A DNA stretch of 30,135 nt from Bacillota bacterium (GTDB taxonomy: Bacteria > Bacillota > Clostridia > Christensenellales > SZUA-584): positions 1 through 30,135 of the forward strand of contig JAEWQS010000120.1 in NCBI GenBank assembly GCA_023399095.1. Direction: 5' to 3'. The notes under the pieces were generated by a model. The model made no database searches. It was given only the letters and a program-made list of their open reading frames with translations, and had not been told where the DNA came from. Both the position numbers and the translations under genes were made by a program. Positions 6,222-15,480 of the stretch are shown in pieces. The stretch's first letter is position 1. Each line of letters starts with the position of its first letter.

Positions 6222-7748
6222 TTGGATTATATTATTGAAATGCTAAATATCGTCAAAGAATTCCCGGGGATTCGCGCAAACGATGATGTGACGCTTCAGG
6301 TGATAAAGGGAGAAATTCACGCGCTGCTCGGTGAAAACGGCGCAGGGAAAAGCACGCTGATGAGCGTGTTGTTTGGTATGTACAAGCCTGAAAGCGGCAG
6401 CATACGCTTGCGTGGAGAGGACGTGTCGATATCCGGCCCTAAAATGGCGAACTCATTAGGTATTGGCATGGTGCATCAGCATTTTACGCTGGTTCACAAT
6501 TTTACAGTGCTTCAGAACATCATACTTGGTGTGGAGACCACCAAAAACGGATTTCTGAAATACGATGAAGCAAGAAAAAAAGTCGTGGCTCTCTCGGAGC
6601 AATATGGTTTGAAAGTGGATCCGGATGCGCTGATATCCGACATTACGGTGGGTATGCAGCAGCGTGTGGAGATACTCAAAATGCTCTACAGAGACAACGA
6701 CATACTCATATTTGACGAACCGACAGCCGTTCTTACGCCGCAGGAAATCGATGAATTAATCGGAATCATGAAAAGCCTTGCTGCAGAAGGAAAATCCATC
6801 ATATTCATATCTCACAAACTCGAAGAAATCAAACGCGTGGCGGACCGTTGCACGGTGCTGCGCCTTGGCAAATGCGTGGGCACGGTCAACATTTCGGATG
6901 TGACTGTGGAACAAATGTCTGAAATGATGGTGGGTCGCAAGGTCATATTCGAAGTGAAAAAGAAGGACAAAGAACCGGGTGCGCCAGTTTTGGAGATCAG
7001 CAATCTGACGGTTAAGAGCGAAAATTCAACCAAAAACAAGGTGCACGATTTAAGCCTCAAGGTATATGAAGGCGAGGTCGTCTGTATTGCTGGTGTCGAT
7101 GGTAACGGACAATCGGAGCTCATTTATGCAATCACAGGCATTACGCCCGCCGACGAAGGGGAGATACGTCTTAAGGGTGAGGATATTACGTCGCGTTCTA
7201 TTAGATACAGGAATACGCACGGTGTGTCGCATATCCCCGAAGACAGGCATAAGTATGGGCTTGTGCTCGATTATAATCTTGCCGATAATCTTGTACTGAT
7301 GGAATACTTTGATTCGCGCTTTCAATCCAGAGGGTTTAGGAAGCGTGACGAAGTCAATAATTATGCCGAAAAACTGATTGAGCAGTTTGATATTCGCAGC
7401 AGTGAAGGTGTGAATACGATTGCACGCAGCATGTCTGGCGGAAACCAACAAAAGGCGATTGCCGCGCGCGAAATAGGCAGAGATCCTGATCTGTTGCTTG
7501 CTGTTCAGCCCACACGCGGTCTTGATGTGGGCGCAATTGAATACATGCATAAACAAATCGTGAGCGCGAGAGACAACGGTAAGGCCGTTTTAGTGGTATC
7601 ATTCGAGCTTTCAGAGGTCATGCAGCTTGCGGACAGGATACTCGTGATGTACGAGGGTGAAATTGTGGCCAATGTGAAACCCGCAGATGTCACAGAGCAA
7701 GAACTTGGTCTATACATGGCTGGATCGAAAAGGGGTGAAGCGGTTTGA
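6222..7748 (+). CDS. ABC transporter ATP-binding protein, two ATPase domains (nucleoside importer)
   Basis: A 508-residue double ABC ATPase of the sugar/nucleoside importer type (RbsA/NupO-like). The first domain has Walker A GENGAGKST (37-45), the signature variant VGMQQRVEI, and Walker B ILIFDEPTA. The second domain has a degenerate Walker A (GVDGNGQSE), signature MSGGNQQK and LLLAVQPTRGLDVG, the usual asymmetry in this family, where the C-terminal site is less catalytic. The start is TTG 6222, supported by AAAGAAGGTGA at 6206-6216; no in-frame ATG upstream fits. Its stop TGA overlaps the TTG start of the first permease. It energises uptake of the ligand bound by the 4858-6039 lipoprotein. 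Confidence 0.92.
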   Translation: MDYIIEMLNIVKEFPGIRANDDVTLQVIKGEIHALLGENGAGKSTLMSVLFGMYKPESGSIRLRGEDVSISGPKMANSLGIGMVHQHFTLVHNFTVLQNIILGVETTKNGFLKYDEARKKVVALSEQYGLKVDPDALISDITVGMQQRVEILKMLYRDNDILIFDEPTAVLTPQEIDELIGIMKSLAAEGKSIIFISHKLEEIKRVADRCTVLRLGKCVGTVNISDVTVEQMSEMMVGRKVIFEVKKKDKEPGAPVLEISNLTVKSENSTKNKVHDLSLKVYEGEVVCIAGVDGNGQSELIYAITGITPADEGEIRLKGEDITSRSIRYRNTHGVSHIPEDRHKYGLVLDYNLADNLVLMEYFDSRFQSRGFRKRDEVNNYAEKLIEQFDIRSSEGVNTIARSMSGGNQQKAIAAREIGRDPDLLLAVQPTRGLDVGAIEYMHKQIVSARDNGKAVLVVSFELSEVMQLADRILVMYEGEIVANVKPADVTEQELGLYMAGSKRGEAV

Positions 7749-8836
7749 ACAAAGGAAAATGGAGTGGGTTTCCAAAGCTGAATATCAGCAAAGCGGCAGG
7801 TCCCTTCTCTTCAGTCGGCGCTATCGTTGTAGGACTGCTGGTGGGGCTCATCATACTGCTGTTTGCGAATTCTTCCAAAGCGTTTGAAGGCTTTGGTTTG
7901 ATTTTGGGCGGTGGCTTGCAAAGCTCCAAGGATCTGGGCAATGTGCTCTATTACGCCACGCCGATCATTATGACGGGCTTATCTGTGGCGTTCGCGTTCC
8001 GTACAAGCCTTTTCAACATCGGTGCTTCCGGTCAGTTCATCATGGGCGCATACGGGGCGGTTCTTGTGGGTGTGCTAGGTACTGGTCTCGGCTCATTTCA
8101 ATGGATAGTCGCGTTGCTGGCTGCCATGGTATTTGGCGCTTTATGGGCGCTGTTGCCCGGCTTACTGCAGGCTTACCGCAATGTCAATATCGTGATATCG
8201 TGCATTATGACCAACTACATCGGTATGTATCTGGTTAACTGGCTTGTGAAGGGAACCGTTTATAACCAGCTGACGAACCGATCGATGACAGTGGCTGAGA
8301 CAGCAAACGTGCCCAAGTTAGGATTAGATCAGTTGTTCCCCGGCTCCAGCGCCAACGGCGGTATCATCATTGCAATTATCGTGGCCATTGTGATTTACAT
8401 ATTGCTCAACAAAACGACTTTTGGCTACGAACTAAAAGCCTGCGGCTTCAATCGATATGCAAGCCGCTATGCGGGTATCAACGAGAAAAAAGCCATCGTG
8501 ATGTCGATGCTGATCTCGGGAGCGCTCGCGGGCATAGGCGGCGGACTGCTGTATCTTGCGGGCAGCGGTAAATATATCGCCGTGGAGGATGTACTGGCTG
8601 TCGAAGGTTTTACCGGTATCTCGGTGGCGCTGCTTGGCATGTCGCACCCCATTGGAACGCTCTTCGCCGGTCTGTTTATCGCGTATATTACCATCGGCGG
8701 TTCATATATGCAGCTAGCGGGCTTCGTTCCGGAAATCATCGATATTATCACGGCTGTGATTATTTACTTTGCCGCGTTTGCGCTGATTTTGCGCAACGTG
8801 CTTAAGCGAATACGCACACGAAAGGACGGTGATTGA
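7745..8836 (+). CDS. ABC transporter permease, nucleoside-type, subunit 1
   Basis: A 363-residue multi-spanning membrane protein of the BPD_transp_2 (RbsC/NupP-like) family, with about eight to ten hydrophobic segments starting at about residue 25. Family features include the MTGLSVAFAFRTSLFNIGASGQ region and, near the end, the GALAGIGGGLLYLAG segment. The start is TTG 7745, overlapping the preceding TGA (TTTGA), with AGGGGTG seven bases upstream; this indicates coupled translation. The stop again overlaps the start of the second permease. It forms the translocation pore with the next gene product. Confidence 0.9.
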   Translation: MNKGKWSGFPKLNISKAAGPFSSVGAIVVGLLVGLIILLFANSSKAFEGFGLILGGGLQSSKDLGNVLYYATPIIMTGLSVAFAFRTSLFNIGASGQFIMGAYGAVLVGVLGTGLGSFQWIVALLAAMVFGALWALLPGLLQAYRNVNIVISCIMTNYIGMYLVNWLVKGTVYNQLTNRSMTVAETANVPKLGLDQLFPGSSANGGIIIAIIVAIVIYILLNKTTFGYELKACGFNRYASRYAGINEKKAIVMSMLISGALAGIGGGLLYLAGSGKYIAVEDVLAVEGFTGISVALLGMSHPIGTLFAGLFIAYITIGGSYMQLAGFVPEIIDIITAVIIYFAAFALILRNVLKRIRTRKDGD

Positions 8837-9798
8837 TCGTGGATATCGTTTATTTTCTCGTTCAGCAAACAATGTTCTTTACCATTCCGCTGCTGGTTGT
8901 GGCGCTCGGTGGTATGTTCTCAGAACGCAGCGGCGTGATCAACATCGCGCTGGAAGGTATTATGATTGCGGGCGGCTTTTGCAGTATACTTTTTATAAGC
9001 ATGATGCAGGATACGATGTCGGGTCAAATGCTGTTGCTTCTTGCCGTTGTTGTCGCGATGGTATCCGGGGCGGTCTTTTCATTGATGCACGCATATGCGT
9101 CCATCAACATGAAGGCCGACCAGACGATCAGCGGCACAGCGCTGAACCTGCTGGCTCCGGCGCTCGCCATATTCTTAGCGAGAATGATTCAGCCGTCCAG
9201 TGTGCAGCAGATTAATTTCACCAACACGTTTCGTATCGACAAGGTCCCGGTGCTTGGCGATATCCCCGTTCTGGGAGACCTGTTTTTCAAAAACACCTAT
9301 ATCACGACTTATCTCGGTGTGATCGTGCTGATCATTGCGGCTATCGTTTTGTATCGGACAAAGTTCGGTCTTCGTATGCGCGCGTGCGGCGAACATCCGC
9401 AGGCGGCAGACGTGGTGGGCGTCAGTGTTTACAAAATGCGCTACGCGGGCGTGATGATATCGGGCGCGCTTGCGGGTCTTGGCGGGCTTATATTCGTGGT
9501 CACCACTTCGACGAACTTTAATGCCACGGTGTCCGGTTACGGCTTCCTTGCTTTGGCGGTGCTGATATTTGGACAGTGGAAGCCGTACAGGATTGCGGGC
9601 GCAGCGCTGTTCTTCGGACTGATGAAAACGATAGCGGCGACATATTCAGCCGTGCCTTTCCTTGCCGGTCTGCCGATTAGCGGTTATTTCTATAAGATGA
9701 TACCGTATGTTGCCACCTTGATCGTGCTGGTGTTCAGCTCCAAGAAATCCCAAGCACCACGAGCTGAAGGAATACCATATGACAAAGGCGCTAGATAA
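8833..9798 (+). CDS. ABC transporter permease, nucleoside-type, subunit 2
   Basis: A 321-residue permease of the BPD_transp_2 (NupQ-like) family. The family-typical GGMFSERSGVINIALEGIMIAGG is seen near residue 30 and SGALAGLGGLIFV near 210, with about eight to nine membrane spans. The start is TTG 8833, overlapping the first permease's TGA, with AAAGGA six bases upstream; GTG 8839 is a possible alternative. Last gene of the importer operon; a hairpin terminator follows. The two-permease, one-double-ATPase, one-lipoprotein set is the standard architecture of nucleoside importers in this family. Confidence 0.9.
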   Translation: MIVDIVYFLVQQTMFFTIPLLVVALGGMFSERSGVINIALEGIMIAGGFCSILFISMMQDTMSGQMLLLLAVVVAMVSGAVFSLMHAYASINMKADQTISGTALNLLAPALAIFLARMIQPSSVQQINFTNTFRIDKVPVLGDIPVLGDLFFKNTYITTYLGVIVLIIAAIVLYRTKFGLRMRACGEHPQAADVVGVSVYKMRYAGVMISGALAGLGGLIFVVTTSTNFNATVSGYGFLALAVLIFGQWKPYRIAGAALFFGLMKTIAATYSAVPFLAGLPISGYFYKMIPYVATLIVLVFSSKKSQAPRAEGIPYDKGAR

Positions 9799-9812
9799 AG
9801 ACTATATAAGCG

Positions 9813-9845
9813 GGTCGGGCGCAACAAAGCGTCCGGCCTTCTTTT
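9813..9845 (+). terminator. Terminator of the importer operon
   Basis: A 10-bp GC-rich stem (9813-9822 with 9829-9838, two G-T wobbles), loop AACAAA, followed by TTCTTTT. It starts 15 bases after the stop of the second permease. Confidence 0.85.
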
Positions 9846-9924
9846 ATATTCACATTTCATAACGAAAAATGTCGTTTTAGCTTTAGACTATGGTTTACCT
9901 ATAAAAATAAATGCTGAAAACAAC

Positions 9925-11393
9925 ATGAGGGCATCAAATTGGATGAAAATTTTAGGCTTCGAGTCAATATCATTATTTTGTATAATTATTTTGATTGGAT
10001 TTATTGCAGTGGGTATCACAAGCTACACCACCTACAGCCAAGTAATAAAAGACGACATTGTGAACATATCTAAGCTAACAGCCACTAATATCTATTCTGA
10101 TATAAGAAATGAGCTCACAAAGCCGATTTTTGTCTCCTTGACAATGGCAAACGATAATTTTCTAAAGAATTGGCTAAAAGGTGAAACAGAATCCCCAAAT
10201 TATGAATCGCATCAGGAAGAGCTTGAGAAGTATTTGCTGGGAATAAAAGCTAAGTACAATTATAATTCTGTTTTTCTGGTTTCAGAGACATCAAAAAAGT
10301 ATTACCACTATAACGGTATTAATAAAGTAATCAGCGAAACTGACGATCATGACCAGTGGTACTATTCTTTTCTTGACAGCGGGCTTTTGTATGACCTTGA
10401 TGTGGATACTGATGAAGCCAATAAAAACAGGATGACAGTATTTATTAACTGTAGAATCATTGACGATAATGGAAAATTGCTCGGAGTAACCGGTGTTGGA
10501 TTGGAAATTAACCATGTACAAGACCTGTTGGAAAAATTTGAAGATGAGTTCCAATTGGAAGGAGTGCTTTTTAATCAGGAGGGAGTGATTCAAGTTTACT
10601 CAAACTCAGTCGATATTGAAAACGGCAATATATTTGATAATGAAGCGTTAAGTAAGAGCAATGATGACATAATTGCAAACATAAATTCGCTGGAAATCAT
10701 TCAGTCGCAGACGAAGCTTTTTGATGGATACTATATTACCAGATATATTGAGGATCTGAACTGGTATCTTCTTGTGAAAAAAGACACATCGATCATGAAA
10801 GAGTCTTTTCGTTCCGAGCTTCTAAAGCTGATCATCGTATGCTTTATAATTGCTTCTGGTGTACTCATTATTGTCAATGCGATTATAAAGAGGAACGGTA
10901 ATATGATGCTAAGGATGAGTAAAACCGACTTGCTCACAAACCTTATTAGCCGCCGTGGATTTAACGAAAATATAGGCAAGGTCATAGGGGATATATCCAC
11001 AGATAAGTCGTTATATGTGTTCGTATTTGACATAGATAATTTCAAGAACGTGAATGACATTCATGGACACTTGGTGGGTGATAACGTACTGCGGGAAGTG
11101 AGCCGACTGGCTCTTGATATATTTGCAGAAAAAGGCGCTATTTCACGTTGGGGTGGTGACGAATTTGCCGGATATGTTTTCGAGAGAAAGAAGAAGTCAT
11201 GAAAATCATAGACCTTTTTTATCAGCGGCTGAAGGAAGCGCCCGGCCTCGGTCTGTACGGCACCACGGTGAGCATGGGCGTCACGCGCGCCTATTCGGTT
11301 GATACAGTGGATACTCTGATCTACCGGGCTGACAAAGCGCTGTACGACGCTAAGGGCACAGGGAAAGCGAAGTATTGCATTTTAGATGAGTAG
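9925..11393 (+). pseudogene. Membrane sensor diguanylate cyclase (dCache-like + GGDEF), frameshifted
   Basis: The N-terminal frame (9925-11202) encodes a membrane segment at about 10-30, an extracellular region of about 250 residues resembling a double-Cache ligand sensor (GVTGVGLEINHVQDLLEKF), a second membrane segment at about 292-315, and the first part of a GGDEF domain with the intact RWGGDEF signature (G410-F414). The frame then ends in RKKKS-stop. The rest of the GGDEF domain (TVSMGVTRAYSVDTV...YRADKALYDAKGTGKAKY) continues in the -1 frame to 11393. One extra T in the T-run at 11177-11180 would restore a continuous protein of about 489 residues. No RxxD inhibitory site is seen. An intact enzyme would make cyclic di-GMP. 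The first 1.2 kb is clearly AT-rich compared with the neighbours. ATG 9943 is an alternative start. Confidence 0.8.
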
Positions 11394-11441
11394 GTATAAT
11401 AAAATGAATGAGTCTGATAAAAGTCGCTGCATTCATATGAT

Positions 11442-11470
11442 TTGAATGGAATATTTGTTTGTGATATATT
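11442..11470 (+). promoter_or_regulatory. Candidate SigA promoter of guanine deaminase
   Basis: TTGAAT (11442-11447), 17-base spacer, TATATT (11465-11470). Transcription would start near 11477, just before the GTG at 11486, which favours the later TTG start at 11537. Confidence 0.5.
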
Positions 11471-11536
11471 GTAGATGGATTTTCTGTGCCTGATAAGGCA
11501 TCAGAAATACTGAAAACCATTAAGGAGTCTGTAAAA

Positions 11537-12829
11537 TTGGCAGATCAAAACGAGAAATTTTTTGCTCTTAAAGGCAACATTATATTTACAAAATCAAAGG
11601 CGCAATTCACGTCCATAGAGCAGGGATATATTGTCTGCGAAGATGGAATTGTTATCGATGTTTTTCAACAGATACCTGAATGCTATGCGGATATCAAAAT
11701 CATTGACTGCGGCGACAAGCTTATTATCCCAGGTCTGGTAGATCTGCATACCCATGCGCCTCAGTTTGCTTTCCGCGGGCTTGGGATGGATTTGGACCTG
11801 CTTCCCTGGCTGAAAAAATACGCATTTACTGAAGAACGAAAATACGCTGACGATGAATATGCAAAAGCTGCATATAAAATCTTTTGTCATGCTTTGAAAA
11901 AAAGTCCCACAACACATACCGCTATATTTGCGACCTTGCATAACAGCGCAACGAATATACTCATGGATATGCTCGAAGATACAGGTCTTCATACCTTCGT
12001 TGGGAAAGTCAATATGGATCGAAACAGCCCGGAATATTTAATTCAGACGACGCAAACATCCATCTTAGAAACCAAGACATGGATTAATGATACTTTGGAC
12101 AAATACACACGGACAAAGCCGATATTAACGCCGAGATTTGTCCCGTCTTGCACGGATGAGCTTATGGATGCCATTGGGCAGATGGCTTTGAAATACAGAA
12201 TCCCAGTCCATTCACATCTGTCGGAAAACAGCGCTGAAATAGAATGGGTGAAGCTGCTTCACCCCGATTGCAAGTGCTATGGCGGCGTATATAACAAATA
12301 TGGGCTGTTTGGAAAAGCCGTGCCGACGATCATGGCGCATTGCGTATATCTTACCAGCGATGAGATCGATTTAGTTAAAGAAAATGGCGTATTTATTGCT
12401 CATTGCCCTCAGTCAAACATGAATGTCTCAAGCGGCATTGCGCCTGTTCGAGATTATCTTGATCGAGATATTCATATCGGCCTCGGCAGCGATATGGCGG
12501 CCGGTTCTTCTATTTCGATTTTTAGAGCGATTTCGGATGCCGTGCAGGTGTCAAAACTGTACAGCGTCATCATTGACAAGAATAAGCAACCGCTGGCTTT
12601 ATCTGAAGCTTTTTATATGGCCACAAAAGGCGGCGGCAGATTCTGGGGCAAGGTGGGGAGCTTCGAGCCGGGCTTTGAGATGAGCGCTGTCATTATTGAT
12701 GATGGAGAATTGAATAAACTTAACAGATTTACTGTTGAAGAGCGTCTGGAGCGCATTGTGTACCTTTCTACTGACGAGATGATCGCTGCAAAGTTTGTCA
12801 ACGGGAAAAATGTAATGGCCAACGACTAG
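11537..12829 (+). CDS. guaD: Guanine deaminase
   Basis: An amidohydrolase of 430 residues that hydrolyses guanine to xanthine and ammonia in purine salvage and degradation. Visible motifs are PGLVDLHTHAPQ (His71, His73), the guanine-deaminase segment VNMDRNSPEYL, the ligand-bearing HSHLSEN (about 225-231), MAHCVYL, and the catalytic Asp in GLGSDMAAG (about 319). The frame is open from GTG 11486, but AAGGAG at 11522-11527 lies nine bases before TTG 11537, and no such site precedes the GTG. Cytoplasmic, zinc-dependent in the family. Its position near the BMP-type importer suggests that imported purine nucleosides feed it. A terminator follows. Confidence 0.85.
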   Translation: MADQNEKFFALKGNIIFTKSKAQFTSIEQGYIVCEDGIVIDVFQQIPECYADIKIIDCGDKLIIPGLVDLHTHAPQFAFRGLGMDLDLLPWLKKYAFTEERKYADDEYAKAAYKIFCHALKKSPTTHTAIFATLHNSATNILMDMLEDTGLHTFVGKVNMDRNSPEYLIQTTQTSILETKTWINDTLDKYTRTKPILTPRFVPSCTDELMDAIGQMALKYRIPVHSHLSENSAEIEWVKLLHPDCKCYGGVYNKYGLFGKAVPTIMAHCVYLTSDEIDLVKENGVFIAHCPQSNMNVSSGIAPVRDYLDRDIHIGLGSDMAAGSSISIFRAISDAVQVSKLYSVIIDKNKQPLALSEAFYMATKGGGRFWGKVGSFEPGFEMSAVIIDDGELNKLNRFTVEERLERIVYLSTDEMIAAKFVNGKNVMAND

Positions 12830-12858
12830 ATAAAGACCTTTGGAGATTGAAGTTGAGT

Positions 12859-12889
12859 AAGTCCCGGGCATCATGTCTTGGGACTTTTT
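12859..12889 (+). terminator. Terminator after guanine deaminase
   Basis: A stem AAGTCCC (12859-12865) with GGGACTT (12880-12886), with a possible inner GCAT/ATGT pairing, followed by a T-run to 12889. Confidence 0.8.
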
Positions 12890-12966
12890 GTTTATTCATA
12901 CGTTTTGTCTGCCGTATGTTGTGATATACTTTATAAACAGGAGAACGGATATGAGGAAGGGATAAC

Positions 12967-14472
12967 ATGAGAGAAGAATTTGCTGAAAAGCTGAATACTT
13001 TTAAAGAATACATGAGGGATATCGAATATCTGAACAGCGCTATAAGTGCATTGTACTGGGACGCTCGGGTCAGCATTCCGAAGAAAGGTGTGCCGTATCG
13101 TGGGGAAGTGCTGGGTTATCTCTCGTCAGAAATGTATAAGCGCCAGACATCTCAAACAATTAAGAGTTTCATCGACTATTTTCAAAGTTGTGAAGATAAA
13201 GACGACGTGACCAGAGCGATGGCTGACCGGGCAAAAAGAGAATATGACCGGTCGATGAAGATACCCGAGGACCGGTTCCGCGCATATGTTATCGCGGTAT
13301 CGGAATCGGAAGCAGCATGGGAACACGCCAAGGATAAAGCCGATTTTTCTGTATTTAAGCACCATCTTGAAAAGTTGATCGCTTTTAACCGCGAGTTCAT
13401 TGACTACTGGGGCTATGAAGAAAGCAAATATGATAAACTGCTGGATTATTATGAACCGGGTATCACGGCAAAAAAGCTGGACGTTGTTTTCGCCGAGCTA
13501 AAAGAAGCAATTGTTGCGCTCATCGATAGAATTAAAGCCAGCTCAAGAAAGCCAAATAATGAGTTCTTGCGAAGCGATTATCCAATTGACGCCCAGCGCA
13601 AGCTATGCGATTCCGTGCTAAAATCAATGGGCTATGATTTTGATGCAGGACGCGTTGACGTCAGCGTTCATCCGTTTACGGCGACACTGGGTAATAACGA
13701 TGTGCGTATCACGACTCATTATTATATAAAGGAATTTCAAAGCGCATTGTTCAGCAGCATTCACGAGGGCGGTCACGCGATTTATGAGCAGAACATATCC
13801 GAAAAGCTGACCGGTACAATGCTCAAAACAGGCGCGTCGATGGGCATACACGAATCGCAGTCGCGGCTATACGAAAACATCATTGGCCGAAGCCGTGCGT
13901 TCTGGACTTACTTTTATCCCGAAGCGCAGGAGCTGTTTCCGCAGTTTAAGCCGATATCGCTGGACGCATTCTATAAGGGCATCAATGCGGTGAAGCCTTC
14001 GCTAATCCGTATCGAGGCCGATGAGCTCACATACAGTCTGCACATCATCATTCGCTACGAACTGGAAAAGGCGATATTCAACGGCGATGTGAGCGCTGAG
14101 GAGCTGCCTGCGCTGTGGAACGAAAAGTACAAGGAGTACCTTGGCGTAGAGCCGCAAAACGACGCAGAGGGGATTCTACAGGATATGCATTGGTCGAGCG
14201 GAAACTTTGGCTATTTTCCAAGCTATGCACTGGGAAACCTTTATGGCGCGCAGTTCATGCATACGCTTAATAAGCAAATGCCGGACATTGCCCAGCGCGT
14301 CGCCAAGGGCGATCTTATGTCCTTAAACGATTGGCTCAAGAAGAATATCCATCAGTATGGTTCGGTTTATCTGCCGGAGGAGCTGATTAAAAAGGTGACG
14401 GGGGAGGAGCTGACCGCAAAATACTTCATCGATTATTTAAATAATAAGTACAGCGATATATACGGCTTATGA
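12967..14472 (+). CDS. Metallocarboxypeptidase, M32 family (carboxypeptidase Taq type)
   Basis: A 501-residue zinc carboxypeptidase that removes C-terminal amino acids from peptides. The active-site motif HEGGH is at 266-270 (SSIHEGGHAIYEQN), and the family-specific HESQSRLYEN follows at about 295-304, where Glu296 is the third zinc ligand. Other M32 landmarks are LYWDARVSIPKKG near the N-terminus, ADELTYSLHIIIRYELE, and MHWSSGNFGYFPSYALGNLYGAQ near the C-terminus. Full length for the family and no signal peptide, so a cytoplasmic peptide-recycling enzyme. AGGAAGGG precedes the ATG. nudC follows after 41 bases and may be co-transcribed. Confidence 0.93.
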   Translation: MREEFAEKLNTFKEYMRDIEYLNSAISALYWDARVSIPKKGVPYRGEVLGYLSSEMYKRQTSQTIKSFIDYFQSCEDKDDVTRAMADRAKREYDRSMKIPEDRFRAYVIAVSESEAAWEHAKDKADFSVFKHHLEKLIAFNREFIDYWGYEESKYDKLLDYYEPGITAKKLDVVFAELKEAIVALIDRIKASSRKPNNEFLRSDYPIDAQRKLCDSVLKSMGYDFDAGRVDVSVHPFTATLGNNDVRITTHYYIKEFQSALFSSIHEGGHAIYEQNISEKLTGTMLKTGASMGIHESQSRLYENIIGRSRAFWTYFYPEAQELFPQFKPISLDAFYKGINAVKPSLIRIEADELTYSLHIIIRYELEKAIFNGDVSAEELPALWNEKYKEYLGVEPQNDAEGILQDMHWSSGNFGYFPSYALGNLYGAQFMHTLNKQMPDIAQRVAKGDLMSLNDWLKKNIHQYGSVYLPEELIKKVTGEELTAKYFIDYLNNKYSDIYGL

Positions 14473-14513
14473 TATAATTATTTAAATATTGATCAACATG
14501 AAAAGGTGACAGC

Positions 14514-15335
14514 ATGATTCAAGACATCCAGCCAAGAATATACGACAACGCTTTCCGTCAAGAATCGCCGGATGAGCAAAGCCTGATACTGTTTATAAAA
14601 GACAATGCTGTATTGGTAAAAGAAACTGAGGAGGGCATCTGCTTTCCAAGGCTTAACGAGCTTGAGCCGCAAGACTCTTCGTATACATATTTGTTTTCAA
14701 TTGACCGCACAAAGTTCTTTCTCGCTCCCGCAATAGATACTCAGGGAGATTATGATTACCATAATATGATGGAATTCCGGTATAAAAAGCCCAAAGCTCT
14801 GTCTTTTGCGGCGGCCACGGCCTGCCACTTATACAACTGGTATTCAAAAAACCGTTATTGCGGCCAATGTGGAACTCAGCTGGTTCATGACGAAAAAGAA
14901 CGCATGATGCGCTGTGATCACTGCGGTAACATGATCTATCCCAAAATATCACCTGCAGTCATTGTGGGGGTGACAGACGGCGACAGATTATTAATGACAA
15001 AGTATTCGGGCAGAATATACAAAAAATACGCTTTGGTTGCCGGGTTTGTGGAAATCGGTGAGACGATCGAGGAGACAGTCAAAAGAGAAGTATTGGAAGA
15101 AGTCGGAGTCTGTGTCAAAAACATCAGGTATTACAAAAGCCAGCCCTGGCCGTTTTCGGATTCGCTGCTGATGGGCTTTTTTTGTGATCTTGACGGCTGC
15201 GATCAAATTGTTTTGGACGAAAACGAACTGGAAGATGCCGAATGGATTCACAGAAAAGATATAAGCGTTGAGGCAGACGGGATAAGCCTGACCAATGAAA
15301 TGATCATCCGTTTTAAAGAAAATAAAACATGCTGA
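14514..15335 (+). CDS. nudC: NAD(H) pyrophosphatase / RNA NAD-decapping Nudix hydrolase NudC
   Basis: A 273-residue protein with the NudC layout: an N-terminal domain, a four-Cys zinc ribbon (C116, C119, C134, C137), a Nudix box beginning at G177 (GFVEIGETIEETVKREVLEE), and the diagnostic SQPWPF motif at about 209-214, which binds the NAD adenosine side. It hydrolyses NAD(H) to NMN(H) and AMP and removes NAD caps from RNA 5' ends. AAAAGGTGAC precedes the ATG at good spacing. It lies 41 bases after the M32 carboxypeptidase gene and is probably in the same transcript. No clear terminator is seen after it. Confidence 0.93.
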   Translation: MIQDIQPRIYDNAFRQESPDEQSLILFIKDNAVLVKETEEGICFPRLNELEPQDSSYTYLFSIDRTKFFLAPAIDTQGDYDYHNMMEFRYKKPKALSFAAATACHLYNWYSKNRYCGQCGTQLVHDEKERMMRCDHCGNMIYPKISPAVIVGVTDGDRLLMTKYSGRIYKKYALVAGFVEIGETIEETVKREVLEEVGVCVKNIRYYKSQPWPFSDSLLMGFFCDLDGCDQIVLDENELEDAEWIHRKDISVEADGISLTNEMIIRFKENKTC

Positions 15336-15480
15336 GCAAATTCTCTGCTTGGTTATGCTGCCTTAATGAATGATATCTGACCATTATGTAAAGGCGGGCG
15401 GGGGAGATAAGTTTAGTTTATGATGATATTAAAAGCACTATACTATTTACAATTTGCAATAGATAGGTAGAGGCGAGCTA

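Noticed and set aside
11486..11536. GTG 11486 as the guanine deaminase start
   Set aside because: It would start within about nine bases of the predicted transcript start with no ribosome binding site; TTG 11537 has AAGGAG at good spacing.
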